Positions 52,404-61,490 of a DNA stretch of 64,000 nt are shown here, in pieces (the first letter of the stretch is position 1; every line of letters starts with the position of its first letter). Origin of the DNA: Myxococcales bacterium (GTDB taxonomy: Bacteria; Myxococcota_A; Polyangia; Polyangiales; JADJMO01); contig JADJMO010000001.1 in NCBI GenBank assembly GCA_016709545.1, positions 310,001 to 374,000 on the forward strand, written 5' to 3'. Both the position numbers and the translations under genes were made by a program. The notes under the pieces are model-generated. The model worked only from the letters and a program-made list of their open reading frames with translations. It was not told the origin of the DNA and ran no database searches.

Positions 52404-53846
52404 TCAGACCGGGACAGCGAGCAGCGAGACCTTGCCGTCACCGCGCTGGACCGCGTAGCGGACCGCGCGCCCGAGCTTGGCCGTCTGGTCGCGCTCCATG
52501 CCCTTGATGCGCTCGACGAACACGGGCTCGGTGATGCCCTCGACCGACTCCCCGTTGGCCTTCTTGGCCTCGATGTACTCGCGGTAGAGGCGCCCGTAGT
52601 AGGCGGCCTCGGGCTCGGCGGCGAGCTGGGCGGCGAGGTTGGCGTCCGCGCTCTGCCCACCCTCGACGGCGAGCGCCTCCTGGAAGTGCTGGCGGGCGGG
52701 GGGCACCGAGGGCCGGCCGTCGTCGTCGGTGTTGTCTTCTTCGACGCCCAGCACCGTGTTGAGGAGCTGGTTGATGCGCGTCGCGAGGCCGCCGAGCTCC
52801 GGGTGCTCGATCTCGATGCGGGCGTTGGTGCCCTCGCCGGTGGTCAGCGCGGTGGTGATCTGCAGGAGGGTCTCCTCCATGCGGCCGATCGGCTCGGTGA
52901 TGTAGCCGCCGAGGATGCCGCCGGCCATGATGACGAAGACGAGGCCGAGGCCACAGCCGGCGAGGATCGGCCAGAGGATCTTGTCGGGGCTCTCGATGCT
53001 CGAGATCTTGCGCGCGACGGCGATGGCCGCGCGGTCGCCAGCGCCGACGTTGCGGAGCGCGGCGGCCGCGGTGGCGAGCTCGGCGTTGACCGTCGAGTCC
53101 TGGCTGTTCTTGAGGGCGCGGAGGACGGTCTCCTTGTTGGTGCCCTCGAGATCGGTCGCGAAGCCGGGGGCCATGCTGTCGTTGGCCTTGGCCTTGATCT
53201 TGGGGACGTCGCCCTCGATCACGACGAGCGCGACGGCGCCGTCGGTGAGCTTGGCGACGCGGCCGTCGGAGAGGCTCCACGCGAAGGCGACGAGGCCGAG
53301 CGGCGAGCCGTCCTTGTCGCGGATGGGCGCGTACGAGACGAGGTGCTTGTGGGAGAACTTGGCGGCGATCCAGAGGTCGCTGCCCGTGTGGCCCTCCTTG
53401 GCGGCGGTGACGAGCAGCGGGTACGAACCGCCGAGGTCGTCGCCGACGTAGGTCTGGGTGTCCTCGTTGCGGCCGACGGCCTTGCCGTCCTTGCCCACGA
53501 GCACGACCAGGTCGGGCGCGTCGGCGAAGACGCCCTTGGCTTCGCCCGCCATGCGCTTGAGGTCGTTGAGGGCCCCGGTCACCTTCTCGCGCCGGGCCTT
53601 GTCGTCGATGCTCGTGCTGAGGCGCTCGCGGAGGGCCTCGACGCCCGCGTTCTCGAACAGCCAGCGCTCGGAGCGCAGGAGCTGGATCTGCAGGACGGCC
53701 GCCGCCCCCTGGGCTTCGTGCTCGACGTTGCCGCGCACGACCCCCGGATCGGAGACCGTGGTCAGGCTGCGGCGGACGACGAAGAACGACAGCAGGCCGA
53801 CCAGCAGCACCACGAGGACATTGGGCAGGATGATCTTGAGGCGCAT
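52404..53846 (-). CDS. Membrane sensor protein with MXAN_5187-type C-terminal domain
   Basis: A 480-residue inner-membrane protein. Transmembrane helix 1 is IILPNVLVVLLVGLLSFFVV (residues 5-24). A periplasmic double-Cache-like domain follows (about 25-290, with DLVVLVGKDGKAVGRNEDTQ and VAFAWSLSDGRVAKLTDGAV), then helix 2 (WPILAGCGLGLVFVIMAGG, about 297-318) and a HAMP-like linker. The C-terminal 100 residues (YYGRLYREYIEAKKANGESV and IKGMERDQTAKLGRAVRY) resemble the MXAN_5187 C-terminal domain known from Myxococcus. It has no kinase domain, so it may control a partner protein by contact. No neighbour suggests which. Confidence 0.72.
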   Translation of the reverse strand: MRLKIILPNVLVVLLVGLLSFFVVRRSLTTVSDPGVVRGNVEHEAQGAAAVLQIQLLRSERWLFENAGVEALRERLSTSIDDKARREKVTGALNDLKRMAGEAKGVFADAPDLVVLVGKDGKAVGRNEDTQTYVGDDLGGSYPLLVTAAKEGHTGSDLWIAAKFSHKHLVSYAPIRDKDGSPLGLVAFAWSLSDGRVAKLTDGAVALVVIEGDVPKIKAKANDSMAPGFATDLEGTNKETVLRALKNSQDSTVNAELATAAAALRNVGAGDRAAIAVARKISSIESPDKILWPILAGCGLGLVFVIMAGGILGGYITEPIGRMEETLLQITTALTTGEGTNARIEIEHPELGGLATRINQLLNTVLGVEEDNTDDDGRPSVPPARQHFQEALAVEGGQSADANLAAQLAAEPEAAYYGRLYREYIEAKKANGESVEGITEPVFVERIKGMERDQTAKLGRAVRYAVQRGDGKVSLLAVPV

Positions 53847-54094
53847 GGTCCCTCGGAGCTTGGTGGCCGCCGCGGTACGAGGGAGGACCCGACCGGGAAC
53901 CCCCCCACCGGGAGCCTCGTTTCACCCGAGAACCGGGGGAGGCGAGGCCTCGTAGTCGCGGACGGCGCGCGAACGGTCCGACGCTATCAGAGGGGGGCCT
54001 TCCGGGGCAACGAGCACGGTAGGGGTCGGCTTCGAGCCGAGAGCCCCCACGCGGTGCTGACGCCCGGCCCGATTCGAGGGATCGTCGATCTTCG

Positions 54095-55102
54095 ATGTCG
54101 GGACCCAGCCGCATCCTTGTCGTCGACGACGCGCTCTTCGAGCAGCACGCGGCCCTCGCCAACCACCCGGAGCGACCCGCCCGCCTGCTCGCGGCACGCG
54201 AGGGCTTGCTGCGCGCAGGGGTGGCCTCGGAGCGGCTCCCACCCCGCGACGCGAGCCCGATCCTCCTCTCGCGCGTCCACACCGAGCCGCACCTCGCGCT
54301 CCTGGCCTCGTGGCGCGGCCGCCGCGGCATGATCGATCCGGACACGTACGTCTCGCCCCACTCGATCGACGCGGCCATCCGCGCCGCGGGTGGCGCCGAG
54401 GCGCTGACCGAGGCTTTGATCCGCGGCGAGGCCAGCCGGGGCGTCGCGCTCGTGCGTCCGCCGGGTCACCACGCCGAGCCCGATCGCGCGATGGGCTTCT
54501 GCCTGATCAACAACGTCGCCGTCGCGGCCGAGGCCGCGCGCGCCGCGGGTGTGGCCAAGGTAGCGATCGTCGACATCGACGTGCACCACGGCAACGGCAC
54601 GCAGAAGGCGTTCTACCGCGACCCGAACGTCCTCTACGTCTCGCTCCACCAGTGGCCGTTCTATCCGGGCACGGGCAACGCCAACGAGCGCGGCGAGGGC
54701 CCCGGGCTCGGCGCCACGGTCAACGTGCCGCTGAGCGAAGGCGCCGACGACGCGGTGTACGTCGAGGCCTTCGGGCGCGTCGTGCTGCCGGCGCTCCGCG
54801 CGTTCCGCCCGGGGATCATCCTCGTCTCCGCGGGCTTCGACGCGTTCGTCGCCGACCCGCTCGCGTCGATGACCGTGAGCGCCGAGGGGTACGCGTGGAT
54901 GGTCTCGGCGATGGAGCTCGTGGCCGAGGAGCTGTCCATCCCGATGGGCCTCGTGCTCGAGGGCGGCTACGACCTCGAGGGCCTCGCGGCGTGCGTCGCG
55001 TCGTCCACGCGCGCGCTGGTCGGCGAGCGCCCCAAGCCCTCGTCCGGGCCGATCTCCGGGCGTCATCGCATCGACATCGCGCGCGCGGAGCCCGGGCCGT
55101 GA
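54095..55102 (+). CDS. Histone deacetylase family protein
   Basis: A 335-residue metal-dependent deacetylase of the arginase/HDAC fold. The active-site motifs are all present: RPPGHHAEPDRAMGFC (paired His), VDIDVHHGNGTQ with the zinc ligands Asp and His, SAGFDAFVADPLASM with the second Asp ligand, and EGGYDLEGL with the region of the catalytic Tyr. Bacterial relatives act on acetylpolyamines, acetoin-linked AcuC pathways or acetyl-lysine proteins; AcuC deacetylates acetyl-CoA synthetase. The next gene overlaps (GTGA) and seems related to acyl-CoA synthetase ATP-grasp domains, which makes a link with acyl-CoA control tempting but unproven. Confidence 0.85.
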   Translation: MSGPSRILVVDDALFEQHAALANHPERPARLLAAREGLLRAGVASERLPPRDASPILLSRVHTEPHLALLASWRGRRGMIDPDTYVSPHSIDAAIRAAGGAEALTEALIRGEASRGVALVRPPGHHAEPDRAMGFCLINNVAVAAEAARAAGVAKVAIVDIDVHHGNGTQKAFYRDPNVLYVSLHQWPFYPGTGNANERGEGPGLGATVNVPLSEGADDAVYVEAFGRVVLPALRAFRPGIILVSAGFDAFVADPLASMTVSAEGYAWMVSAMELVAEELSIPMGLVLEGGYDLEGLAACVASSTRALVGERPKPSSGPISGRHRIDIARAEPGP

Positions 55103-56199
55103 AGCGCCTGAAGGAGGCGCCGGGCCGGACGGCGGGGGCGCGCACGGTGGGGGCGCCGCTGGTGCTCGCGAGCCGCCTGCCGCGCGGGGTCGACGAAGCC
55201 CACGCGCAATCGGCGGCGGCGCGCATCGGCATCGACCTGCAACCCTCGGCCACCGGCCCCCTCTTGCCGCTCGGCGCCGGCGATTCGCTCGAGCGCGCGC
55301 TCCGCGTGCAGGCCGCGCTCACCGCGACCGCGATCGATCGGGTGGGCAACGTCCCCGCCGCGCTCGCGGCCCTCGCTTCTCCCGCCCACGGTCGGAGCGG
55401 TGGCGTGTTGCGGCTCGGCCCCGACGGACGCGTCACGCTCTCGCTCGCGCGCGTCGCGCCCATCGACCTCGGAGAACCCGCCGAGGCCGAGGTCGTGCTC
55501 TTGCGCCGCGCGATGTTGCGCGAGGCTGAGGCGCTCGCCACGACCGCGCCGAGCGTGCCCAAGGACGCGGGCGACAAGGCGCGCGAGGTGCTGTTCGGCA
55601 CGCCGCGCACCCTGAGCGATCCTTCCTCGCGCAAGGTGCTCGAGGCGTTCGGCATCGCCTCGGCGCCGCACCGGCTCGCCGACACCGCGGCGCGGGCGGC
55701 GGCCCACGCCCGGGCCCTCGGGGGCTCGGTGGACCTGCGGCTCGCGAGCCCCGATCTGCACGCGCTCGACCACCGCGAGCTCGGCGCGTTCGACCTGCGC
55801 GCGCCGGGCGAGGTGCGCGAGGCGCAGCGCGCGTTGCTCCGCGGGGCCCGCGAGCGGCGCGCCGACGCGCGGGTGCTCGGCGTCACGGTGAGCGCGCACG
55901 TCCCCGCGGTGCTGCGGCTCGAGGTGCGGCGCGAGGGGTTCACGCTGCGCTTCCTCGAGGCGCCGGCCGCCGAGCTCGTGGGGCCGGTGGAGGCCGAGGT
56001 GCCGACGACGGTGGGCGGCGCGCTGGTCTCGCTGGCGCTGTCGGCGGGTCGCGCGGCGCTGTTCAAGCGGCCGCTGGCCGAGCTGCTCGCCCGCGTCGGC
56101 ACGATGCTCGCGGCGTTGCCGAGCCTCTCGGGCCTCGACGCCGACCTCGGTCGCGCAGACGCCCCGCTCGTGGTCGCCGCCCGCGTGCACGTGCGCTGA
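55099..56199 (+). CDS. Divergent ATP-grasp-like protein coupled to the HDAC gene
   Basis: A 366-residue protein of weak but visible resemblance to the beta (ATP-grasp) domain of NDP-forming acyl-CoA synthetases: SDPSSRKVLEAFGIASAPHR (typical 'L-x-x-fGI' opening), AAAHARALGGSVDLRLASPD, LRAPGEVREAQRALLRGARE and DARVLGVTVSAHVPAVLRLE. The Lys and Gly-rich nucleotide-binding residues are mostly lost (VDLRLASPD where VLKVVSPD would be usual). The first 160 residues are a separate, Ala/Arg-rich helical region. It overlaps the HDAC stop, so the pair is co-translated. It may have become a non-catalytic partner or regulator. Confidence 0.5.
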   Translation: MKRLKEAPGRTAGARTVGAPLVLASRLPRGVDEAHAQSAAARIGIDLQPSATGPLLPLGAGDSLERALRVQAALTATAIDRVGNVPAALAALASPAHGRSGGVLRLGPDGRVTLSLARVAPIDLGEPAEAEVVLLRRAMLREAEALATTAPSVPKDAGDKAREVLFGTPRTLSDPSSRKVLEAFGIASAPHRLADTAARAAAHARALGGSVDLRLASPDLHALDHRELGAFDLRAPGEVREAQRALLRGARERRADARVLGVTVSAHVPAVLRLEVRREGFTLRFLEAPAAELVGPVEAEVPTTVGGALVSLALSAGRAALFKRPLAELLARVGTMLAALPSLSGLDADLGRADAPLVVAARVHVR

Positions 56200-56214
56200 C
56201 CCCCCTTTCTGTTT

Positions 56215-56369
56215 CGGCCGCCCATGGAGGCGGCCGATGTTCGGCTCGCTCACGCTCGGCGCAGATGAATGGAGGCGGCCGATGTTCGGCTCGCTCACGC
56301 TCGGCGCAGATGAATCTTGTCGGCCGCCCATGGAGGCGGCCGATGTTCGGCTCGCTCACGCTCGCCTCA
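56215..56369. repeat. REP-like palindromic repeat, two full and one partial copies
   Basis: Copies lie at 56215-56270, 56271-56315 (no left arm) and 56321-56369. Full copies contain CGGCCGCC-CATGGA-GGCGGCCG, then ATGTTCGGCTCGCTCACGCT, then GGCGCAGATGAAT or, in the last copy, CGCCTCA. The last copy ends exactly in the stop codon of the minus-strand fibro-slime gene (TCA at 56367-56369). It is the same element as at 33721-33781, in the opposite orientation. Confidence 0.78.
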
Positions 56370-57194
56370 CCGAATGATCGGTGCGCAGTTGGTGAAGTCG
56401 ATCGTGGTGTCGATGCGGAACCGCGAGGCGGTCGTGTGGCGTTCGGCGTGGAACACCGAGAGGCCGTAGGTCTTGCCCTTGACGATGCCGAGCTCGGCCG
56501 CCCGCGCGTCGAGCACCAGCGTCGCGTCCTGCCGCGGGTGCAGGCCACCGAGGTCGATCGCGAGCTTGCCGTTCACGAACACCCAGAGGTCGTCGTCGCC
56601 GGTGAAGCGGAACGTCTCGCCGCCGTGGTAGGCGAACTCGGTGTGCAGCTCGAAGGTGAAGTGGAAGTTGTGGTCGCGCCCCTGGTTGCCGAAGCCCTTG
56701 CCGTCGACCGGGAAGAACTCGTCGTTCTGGTAGGTCGAGACGCCGCTCACCGGGTCCTTCACCAGCGTGAGCGTGAGCTCGATCGGCTGGTTCACACCGG
56801 GCACGTTGCGGTACCACTGGTCGTAGCGGGCCTTGTCGTTGGTGAGCTTCTTCGGGCCGAGGCCGCCCGCGTAGACCGGCTTGAAGTCGGCCCCGAGCGC
56901 GGCCGCGGCGATGCCCTTCTCGCCGTCCTCCGACAGGAACCCGTCGTTCTCGAAGTCGGGGTGGTCGTCCTTGAAGTCGCGGACGATGCCGGTCAAGTTC
57001 GGCTTGCACGCGCCCCCGTCGGTGGTGGCCGCGTCGCTCGCGCCGACGTCTGCGCCGAGACCGCTCGCCTCGGGCATGGCGTCGGTCGACAGGACGAGGC
57101 CGCCGTCGTCGACTCCATCGAGGAGTCCGCCTTCGGACGCGTCCGAGCAGGCGACGAGGCAGAGCGCGACGAGGGGGAGCGTGCGGCGGGTCAT
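56367..57194 (-). CDS. Fibro-slime domain lipoprotein
   Basis: A 275-residue secreted lipoprotein: lipobox LVAC (Cys 16), an Asp/Gly/Ala-rich linker, then a fibro-slime/PA14-like domain. Diagnostic pieces are LTGIVRDFKDDHPDFENDGF at the start, NFHFTFELHTEFAYHGGETF, then FRFTGDDDLWVFVNGKLAID and GGLHPRQDATLVLD. Fibro-slime domains occur in slime-mould and myxobacterial secreted proteins and probably bind carbohydrate or calcium. Its stop codon is supplied by the repeat at 56215-56369. It is divergent from the lipoprotein at 57418. Confidence 0.78.
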   Translation of the reverse strand: MTRRTLPLVALCLVACSDASEGGLLDGVDDGGLVLSTDAMPEASGLGADVGASDAATTDGGACKPNLTGIVRDFKDDHPDFENDGFLSEDGEKGIAAAALGADFKPVYAGGLGPKKLTNDKARYDQWYRNVPGVNQPIELTLTLVKDPVSGVSTYQNDEFFPVDGKGFGNQGRDHNFHFTFELHTEFAYHGGETFRFTGDDDLWVFVNGKLAIDLGGLHPRQDATLVLDARAAELGIVKGKTYGLSVFHAERHTTASRFRIDTTIDFTNCAPIIR

Positions 57195-57417
57195 GCTCGA
57201 ACGCTTCGCAACCCGCGTGCCGCCCCGGCGCGCGGAAGGTTGCAGCGCCCCGGCACGAGCGCCGGGGAGTGGAGTCCCCAGGGCGGCGAGCGCTCTCGCC
57301 GAACAAAGCAGATCCGGGCGGCGTGAGAAAAGAGACGACAACGCGGAGGCGCCTCCGTCTTCCCGGTGCGGGCGCGGTGGCGCTCGAACAGAGAAGCCGT
57401 TCCCGGAGGATTGTCCC

Positions 57418-58014
57418 ATGTCGCTCGCTCGCCTCTTCGTCGCCTGCACCTTCACCCTCGCCCTCGTCGCTGGCTGCGACAAGAAGGCCGACCCGACCCC
57501 GACCGCCGCCGCGTCCGAGAGCAAGAAGGACGAAGGCACCAAGAAGACCGCCGACAAGGCCGAGCCCAAGGCCGAGCCCAAGGCCGCGAAGATCGAGGGG
57601 CCGAGCGCCTCCGACGACAAGGAGTCGCTGGGCCTCGAGCTGCCGGCGTTCGGTGCCTGGAAGGCCAAGTGGGACCCCGACGCGAAGGTCGCCAAGTGGG
57701 AGAACGAGGACTACGACAGCTCGATCGTCAATCGCGTGGTGAAGGAGAAGCTCGACGACATCGAGGACCTCAAGACCGCCGCGCCCGAGATGATGCAGCT
57801 CGGCTCGGCGATCACCAAGGTGGTCGAGGAGAAGAAGACCGCGAAGGGCTGGTACGCCATCGTCGAGCGCGAGGGCGCGATCGAGCTCGTCTACATCCGC
57901 AAGTTCGGCGCGACCGTGGTGTGCTCGGCGAGCCTCAAGAAGGGCGACCTCGGCAAGACGCTGACGAAGAAGGAGGTCCTCGACGCCTGCGAGTCGCTGT
58001 CGCTGCGCAAGTAG
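57418..58014 (+). CDS. Putative lipoprotein
   Basis: A 198-residue lipoprotein: signal peptide with lipobox VAGC (Cys 20), a Lys/Glu/Ala-rich linker (residues 22-62) and a compact C-terminal domain with WKAKWDPDAKVAKWENEDYD and IVEREGAIELVYIRKFGATV. The domain is short and mixed alpha/beta; one Cys pair (VVCSASL, DACESL) may be bonded. No family recognised. GGAGG lies 10 bases before the ATG. The next gene is on the same strand 45 bases away. Confidence 0.65.
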   Translation: MSLARLFVACTFTLALVAGCDKKADPTPTAAASESKKDEGTKKTADKAEPKAEPKAAKIEGPSASDDKESLGLELPAFGAWKAKWDPDAKVAKWENEDYDSSIVNRVVKEKLDDIEDLKTAAPEMMQLGSAITKVVEEKKTAKGWYAIVEREGAIELVYIRKFGATVVCSASLKKGDLGKTLTKKEVLDACESLSLRK

Positions 58015-58059
58015 CCGTCCGTCTTTGACGCGCTCGCTCGGCTCTGCGAACGCCGAGCG

Positions 58060-58353
58060 ATGCCGCTGTTCCTCTACTCGATCGAGCCCGCCCGCCCCGA
58101 GATGCCCGACGCGCCGACGGCCGCGGAGGCCGCCGCGGTGCAGGCCCACTTCGCCTACTTGCAGGCTGCGTTCGAGGCCGCCGTCGTCCGCTACGTGGGG
58201 CGCACGCTCGCGCCCCCACATCTCGGGCTGGCCATCTTCGAGGCGCCGAGCGAGGCCCACGCGGAGGCGTTCCTCCGGAAGGACCCGGCGGTGGCCCAGG
58301 GGATCTTCCGCGGCCGCGTGCAGCCGTGGAAGCAGGTCTTCCCCGAGCCCTGA
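58060..58353 (+). CDS. YCII-related domain protein
   Basis: A 97-residue cytosolic protein. The pattern PLFLYSIEPARPEM, then AHFAYLQAAFEAAVVRYVGR, LGLAIFEAPSEAHAEAFLRK and DPAVAQGIFRGRVQPWKQVF matches the YCII/EthD-like ferredoxin-fold family, where DPAV/DPF marks the last strand region. Members are small dimeric proteins, some with a His/Asp active pair. Here no clear active-site pair is seen beyond HFAYL, so function is unknown. It lies just downstream of the lipoprotein gene. Confidence 0.72.
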   Translation: MPLFLYSIEPARPEMPDAPTAAEAAAVQAHFAYLQAAFEAAVVRYVGRTLAPPHLGLAIFEAPSEAHAEAFLRKDPAVAQGIFRGRVQPWKQVFPEP

Positions 58354-58358
58354 AGCCG

Positions 58359-59711
58359 CTACTGGCTGCTGATCACGATGGGCAGGTAGTGCTGCGTGCC
58401 GCTCGAGTCCGTCGACACGATGGTGAGCACGTTGGCCTTGTTGGCCGGTGTCGAGTTGACGGTCACGGTGACCCACGCCTTCTCGCCGTTCTTCCCGGAC
58501 TTCTTGTCGATCGAGTAGGTGAGCCGCTTGGTCGTCGTGCCGCCGCCGCCGCTGAAGGCGTTGTTCTCGGTGGCCCCGAGGGTCCACGCGCCCATCGCCG
58601 CGTCCGACCAGAGGCCGACGGCGAACGTCTTCGTCTCGCCCACCGCCACGTGATAGCCCTTGGTGGTCTGCTTGAAGGCGCCGCCCATGGCCGTCGCGTT
58701 CACCGTGACCTTCTCCTGGTCGAGCGCGCTGACGTTGAAGTAGGGCTGCGAGGTGGGCGCGGGCGCGCACGGGTTGTGGCCCGCCTTCGCGTTCGCGTTC
58801 GACCACTGGCGCGCGACGTTCGAGGTGAAGTCCGGCTCGGCGGGCGTGTAGCGCTCCTCCCGGTAGATCTCGCACAGGTCGCCGTTCTCGACGTTGCCGG
58901 CCATGAAGAGGTGCCAGCCCACGTGGTCGAGATCGACGCCGACCCAGCCGGCGTTGTCGCCGATGGGCTCGGGATCGAGGACGGCCTCGGCGATCTCGTG
59001 GCTCGCCGTGTTGGTGCGAGGGGTGCCCGACTTGCTACCGAACGAGCATTGCAGGACGATCCCGTACGGCACCTGGACACCACCGACGTCCGCGCTCGTG
59101 TGGTAGCCACCGACGCCCGCGGCGCACGCCTCGCTACCGCCGAGCGTGATCTTCGTGGTCTTGGGGACGTAGAGCATGTAGACCGACTGCGCCGTCGGCG
59201 CCGGCCAGCCGTACTTGGCGTAGTTGCCGACGCGTTCGCGGATGTAGGCGTCGATCTCGCCGTCGGTCATCGACGTGGCCAGGGTCGTCGCCTCACGCAC
59301 GTGGTTGTCGGGACCGGACGTCGCAGGGCCGACCCCGTACTCCGCGGTGATGGCCTTCCAGTATTCGCTCGCCCCGATCTTGTCGCCGAAGGTCTCGTAG
59401 GACGCGGCGTTGGTGTCGCCCGGATAGGTGACCGTGACGATCACCGGCGCGGTGAGCACGCGGCCGCCCTTGTTGGTCATCTGCGGGAGGTCGGGCGCGA
59501 ACGCCGGGTACTTGTCGCTCGGCGCGCCGTGGTCGACGGGCGCGGTCTCGGGCGTCCCCGTGTCGGTCACGACGGTCCCGGTGTCCTCGGGGCCGGTCTC
59601 CGTCGACGCGCCGGTGTCGGTCTCGCCCGGGTCGGTGTTCGAGACCGAGCCGCCGCAGGCCACGAGAGACAAGGAAAGACCCAACGAAGAGAAGAAGAAG
59701 GCAGAACGCAT
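58359..59711 (-). CDS. Lipoprotein with metallopeptidase-like HEIAE motif
   Basis: A 450-residue lipoprotein: lipobox LVAC (Cys 19), an Asp/Thr/Gly 'TDTG'-type linker (residues 20-60), then a large domain. Within it TNTASHEIAEAVLDPEP (about residue 240) resembles the H-E-x-x-E-A-x-T/L-D-P motif of a zinc-peptidase-like group that also includes plant EXORDIUM-type proteins. YPAFAPDLPQMTNKGGRVLT and VIVTVTYPGDTN precede it. The last 100 residues look like an Ig-like domain (VTVTVNSTPANKANVLTIVS). Catalysis is not proven. A GAGGGAG ribosome site is present, with TAGGCT further upstream. Confidence 0.65.
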   Translation of the reverse strand: MRSAFFFSSLGLSLSLVACGGSVSNTDPGETDTGASTETGPEDTGTVVTDTGTPETAPVDHGAPSDKYPAFAPDLPQMTNKGGRVLTAPVIVTVTYPGDTNAASYETFGDKIGASEYWKAITAEYGVGPATSGPDNHVREATTLATSMTDGEIDAYIRERVGNYAKYGWPAPTAQSVYMLYVPKTTKITLGGSEACAAGVGGYHTSADVGGVQVPYGIVLQCSFGSKSGTPRTNTASHEIAEAVLDPEPIGDNAGWVGVDLDHVGWHLFMAGNVENGDLCEIYREERYTPAEPDFTSNVARQWSNANAKAGHNPCAPAPTSQPYFNVSALDQEKVTVNATAMGGAFKQTTKGYHVAVGETKTFAVGLWSDAAMGAWTLGATENNAFSGGGGTTTKRLTYSIDKKSGKNGEKAWVTVTVNSTPANKANVLTIVSTDSSGTQHYLPIVISSQ

Positions 59712-59814
59712 GGGCTGAAAGCTCCCTCGGAGACGGTTGGGGCCCCAGCCTAGTCGCTGGCAGACGCGTCGATTCGCGCGTTCCGCCCGTATCGGGATTT
59801 GGCACGCCCGGCGA

Positions 59815-61410
59815 TCAGGCGTGGATCCACACGACGGTGCCGGTCAGGGCCTTCATCACGCCGTGCCAGCCCGGGGGGAGCTCGGGCTTCGTGAAGAAGA
59901 ACACCCAGCGCGCGTCGATGGGCGCGAGGTTGATGCACCCGTGGGAGCGCGGCTGGCCGAACTGGTCGTGCCAGTAGGCGGCGTGGAGCGCGTAGCCGTC
60001 CTTGAAGTACTGGATGTACGGCACGTCCCGCAGCTCGAACTCGGCCTCGGGCTGGTTGCTGTCCATGGTCGAGGCGACGTGCTTGGTGTGCACCCGGAAG
60101 ATGCCGCGGGGCGTCACGTACGGGTTGTCCTTGGGGCTCGCGAGCCCACCGGCACCGGTCGACACCAGCGTCGCGTAGACCGGCTTGTCACCCTCGACCG
60201 CCATGAGCGTCTGCTTGGCGAGGTTGATCTCGATCCAGCGCTCGCCGTCCTTGCCCCACTTGGGCAGCCTCTTGATCGGATCGAGCCGCACGATGTCGGA
60301 CTCGGCCGCGTAGGTGCCGTCCTTGAGCTCGTGGTAGCGGACGCCGGCGACGATGCGCTGCTTGGTGGCCGCGGGGAGGGCGACGCGCCAGGCGAGGTCC
60401 TCCTTCTTGTTCATGCGCTTGCCGTCGAACTCGTAGCGCTGGGCGTTCTCCTTGCGCACGAAGACGATGGGCAGCTCGAGCTTGCCCTTGCCGAGCTCGA
60501 CCCCGTGGAACGAGGTGCCGCGCACGAGCCGCACGCGATCGGCGGGCATCAGCAGGAGGTCGGTCGAGAGCAGCCAGCGCCGGCCCTCGTAGGGGAACGT
60601 GCTCACGAACGAGATCCCGAGTCGCTTGCGCGGGCGGGCCGCGTCGAGCGGGATGCAGCCCTTGTTCTTGGGGTCGCACGAGGTGCCGCCGTCGTAGCCC
60701 GTGCGCTGCGACCACGCGAGGCCGGAGAGGTTCGGCACCACGCCCCCGTTCAGCAGGAACGGGGGCATCGCGTCGTCCTTGTTGTCGGTCGCCCACGGCG
60801 CGAGCACGCCGGGCGAGGGCTCGATCGGGAAGCCCTGACCCATCGCGGAGAGCTGCGGGTAGGCCCCCTCCTTCGACTCGTCGGCCTCGGCGCCCGACAG
60901 GGTCTTCATGTGGTAGTCCCAGTCGGGCTCCATCGCCTTGGCCTCGGCGGTGGTCGGCAGGCGCGTGTAGAACGGCGCGCCCTGGTTGCGCACGACCGCG
61001 TAGCCGTAGGGCAGGCCGGCCTCGGTCGAAGGACGCCGCCACGAGGCCTTCACGATCGTGTCGTCGAGGTTGGCCGTCGCCTGGCCGAGGCACACGTAGC
61101 CGGCGGGCTCGATGGGGATGAAGCCCTGCGCGCAGCCACTGCCCTTGCCGGTGACCTTGCCCTTGGTCTCCACGATCGCTCCGGCGCGCAGGTAGCCGAG
61201 CTTCTTGGCGCCGAGGCTCGGCTGCTCGTACACGAAGGTCTCCATCGCGCGCGCCGCGATCTTCTGCTTCTCCTGCGTGGGGGCGACGGCGGGCTCGCTG
61301 TTCTCGACGCCGGCCTCGGCCACGGTCTGCTTGCCGTCGGGCGTGGCGTCGACGTTCCCGCGGCGGCAGCCGAGCAGGGTCACGATCGCGACGACGGCGA
61401 GGGTTCGCAT
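59815..61410 (-). CDS. L,D-transpeptidase (YkuD) lipoprotein
   Basis: A 531-residue protein. ATG 61410 gives a lipobox TLLGC (Cys 12) and a Thr/Glu-rich linker. The C-terminal YkuD domain contains the catalytic Cys in PRSHGCINLAPIDARWVFF, preceded by GYALHAAYWHDQFG with the second His. These enzymes make 3-3 cross-links in peptidoglycan or attach lipoproteins to it, and act in the periplasm. The middle part (about 40-330) has an SH3-like start (ETFVYEQPSLGAKKLGYLRA, cysteines in GSGCAQGFIP) and no known fold beyond that. It is long for a YkuD protein. A start at 61428 is possible. Confidence 0.83.
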   Translation of the reverse strand: MRTLAVVAIVTLLGCRRGNVDATPDGKQTVAEAGVENSEPAVAPTQEKQKIAARAMETFVYEQPSLGAKKLGYLRAGAIVETKGKVTGKGSGCAQGFIPIEPAGYVCLGQATANLDDTIVKASWRRPSTEAGLPYGYAVVRNQGAPFYTRLPTTAEAKAMEPDWDYHMKTLSGAEADESKEGAYPQLSAMGQGFPIEPSPGVLAPWATDNKDDAMPPFLLNGGVVPNLSGLAWSQRTGYDGGTSCDPKNKGCIPLDAARPRKRLGISFVSTFPYEGRRWLLSTDLLLMPADRVRLVRGTSFHGVELGKGKLELPIVFVRKENAQRYEFDGKRMNKKEDLAWRVALPAATKQRIVAGVRYHELKDGTYAAESDIVRLDPIKRLPKWGKDGERWIEINLAKQTLMAVEGDKPVYATLVSTGAGGLASPKDNPYVTPRGIFRVHTKHVASTMDSNQPEAEFELRDVPYIQYFKDGYALHAAYWHDQFGQPRSHGCINLAPIDARWVFFFTKPELPPGWHGVMKALTGTVVWIHA

Positions 61411-61472
61411 GGTGGGACGGGGTGGCATGCGCCGAGAGGACGGGCCAAGTTCCCGACACGGCGGCGGCCGTG

Positions 61473-61490
61473 TAGGCTCTCGGTCCGATG
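61473..61490 (+). promoter_or_regulatory. -10-like TAGGCT nine bases before ATG 61488
   Basis: TAGGCT at 61473-61478 and ATG at 61488. The leader would be at most a few bases; no ribosome site. Confidence 0.4.

Noticed and set aside
53847..54094. Possible gene in the gap between the sensor and deacetylase genes
   Set aside because: No frame shows a protein-like pattern; it probably holds the two divergent promoters.
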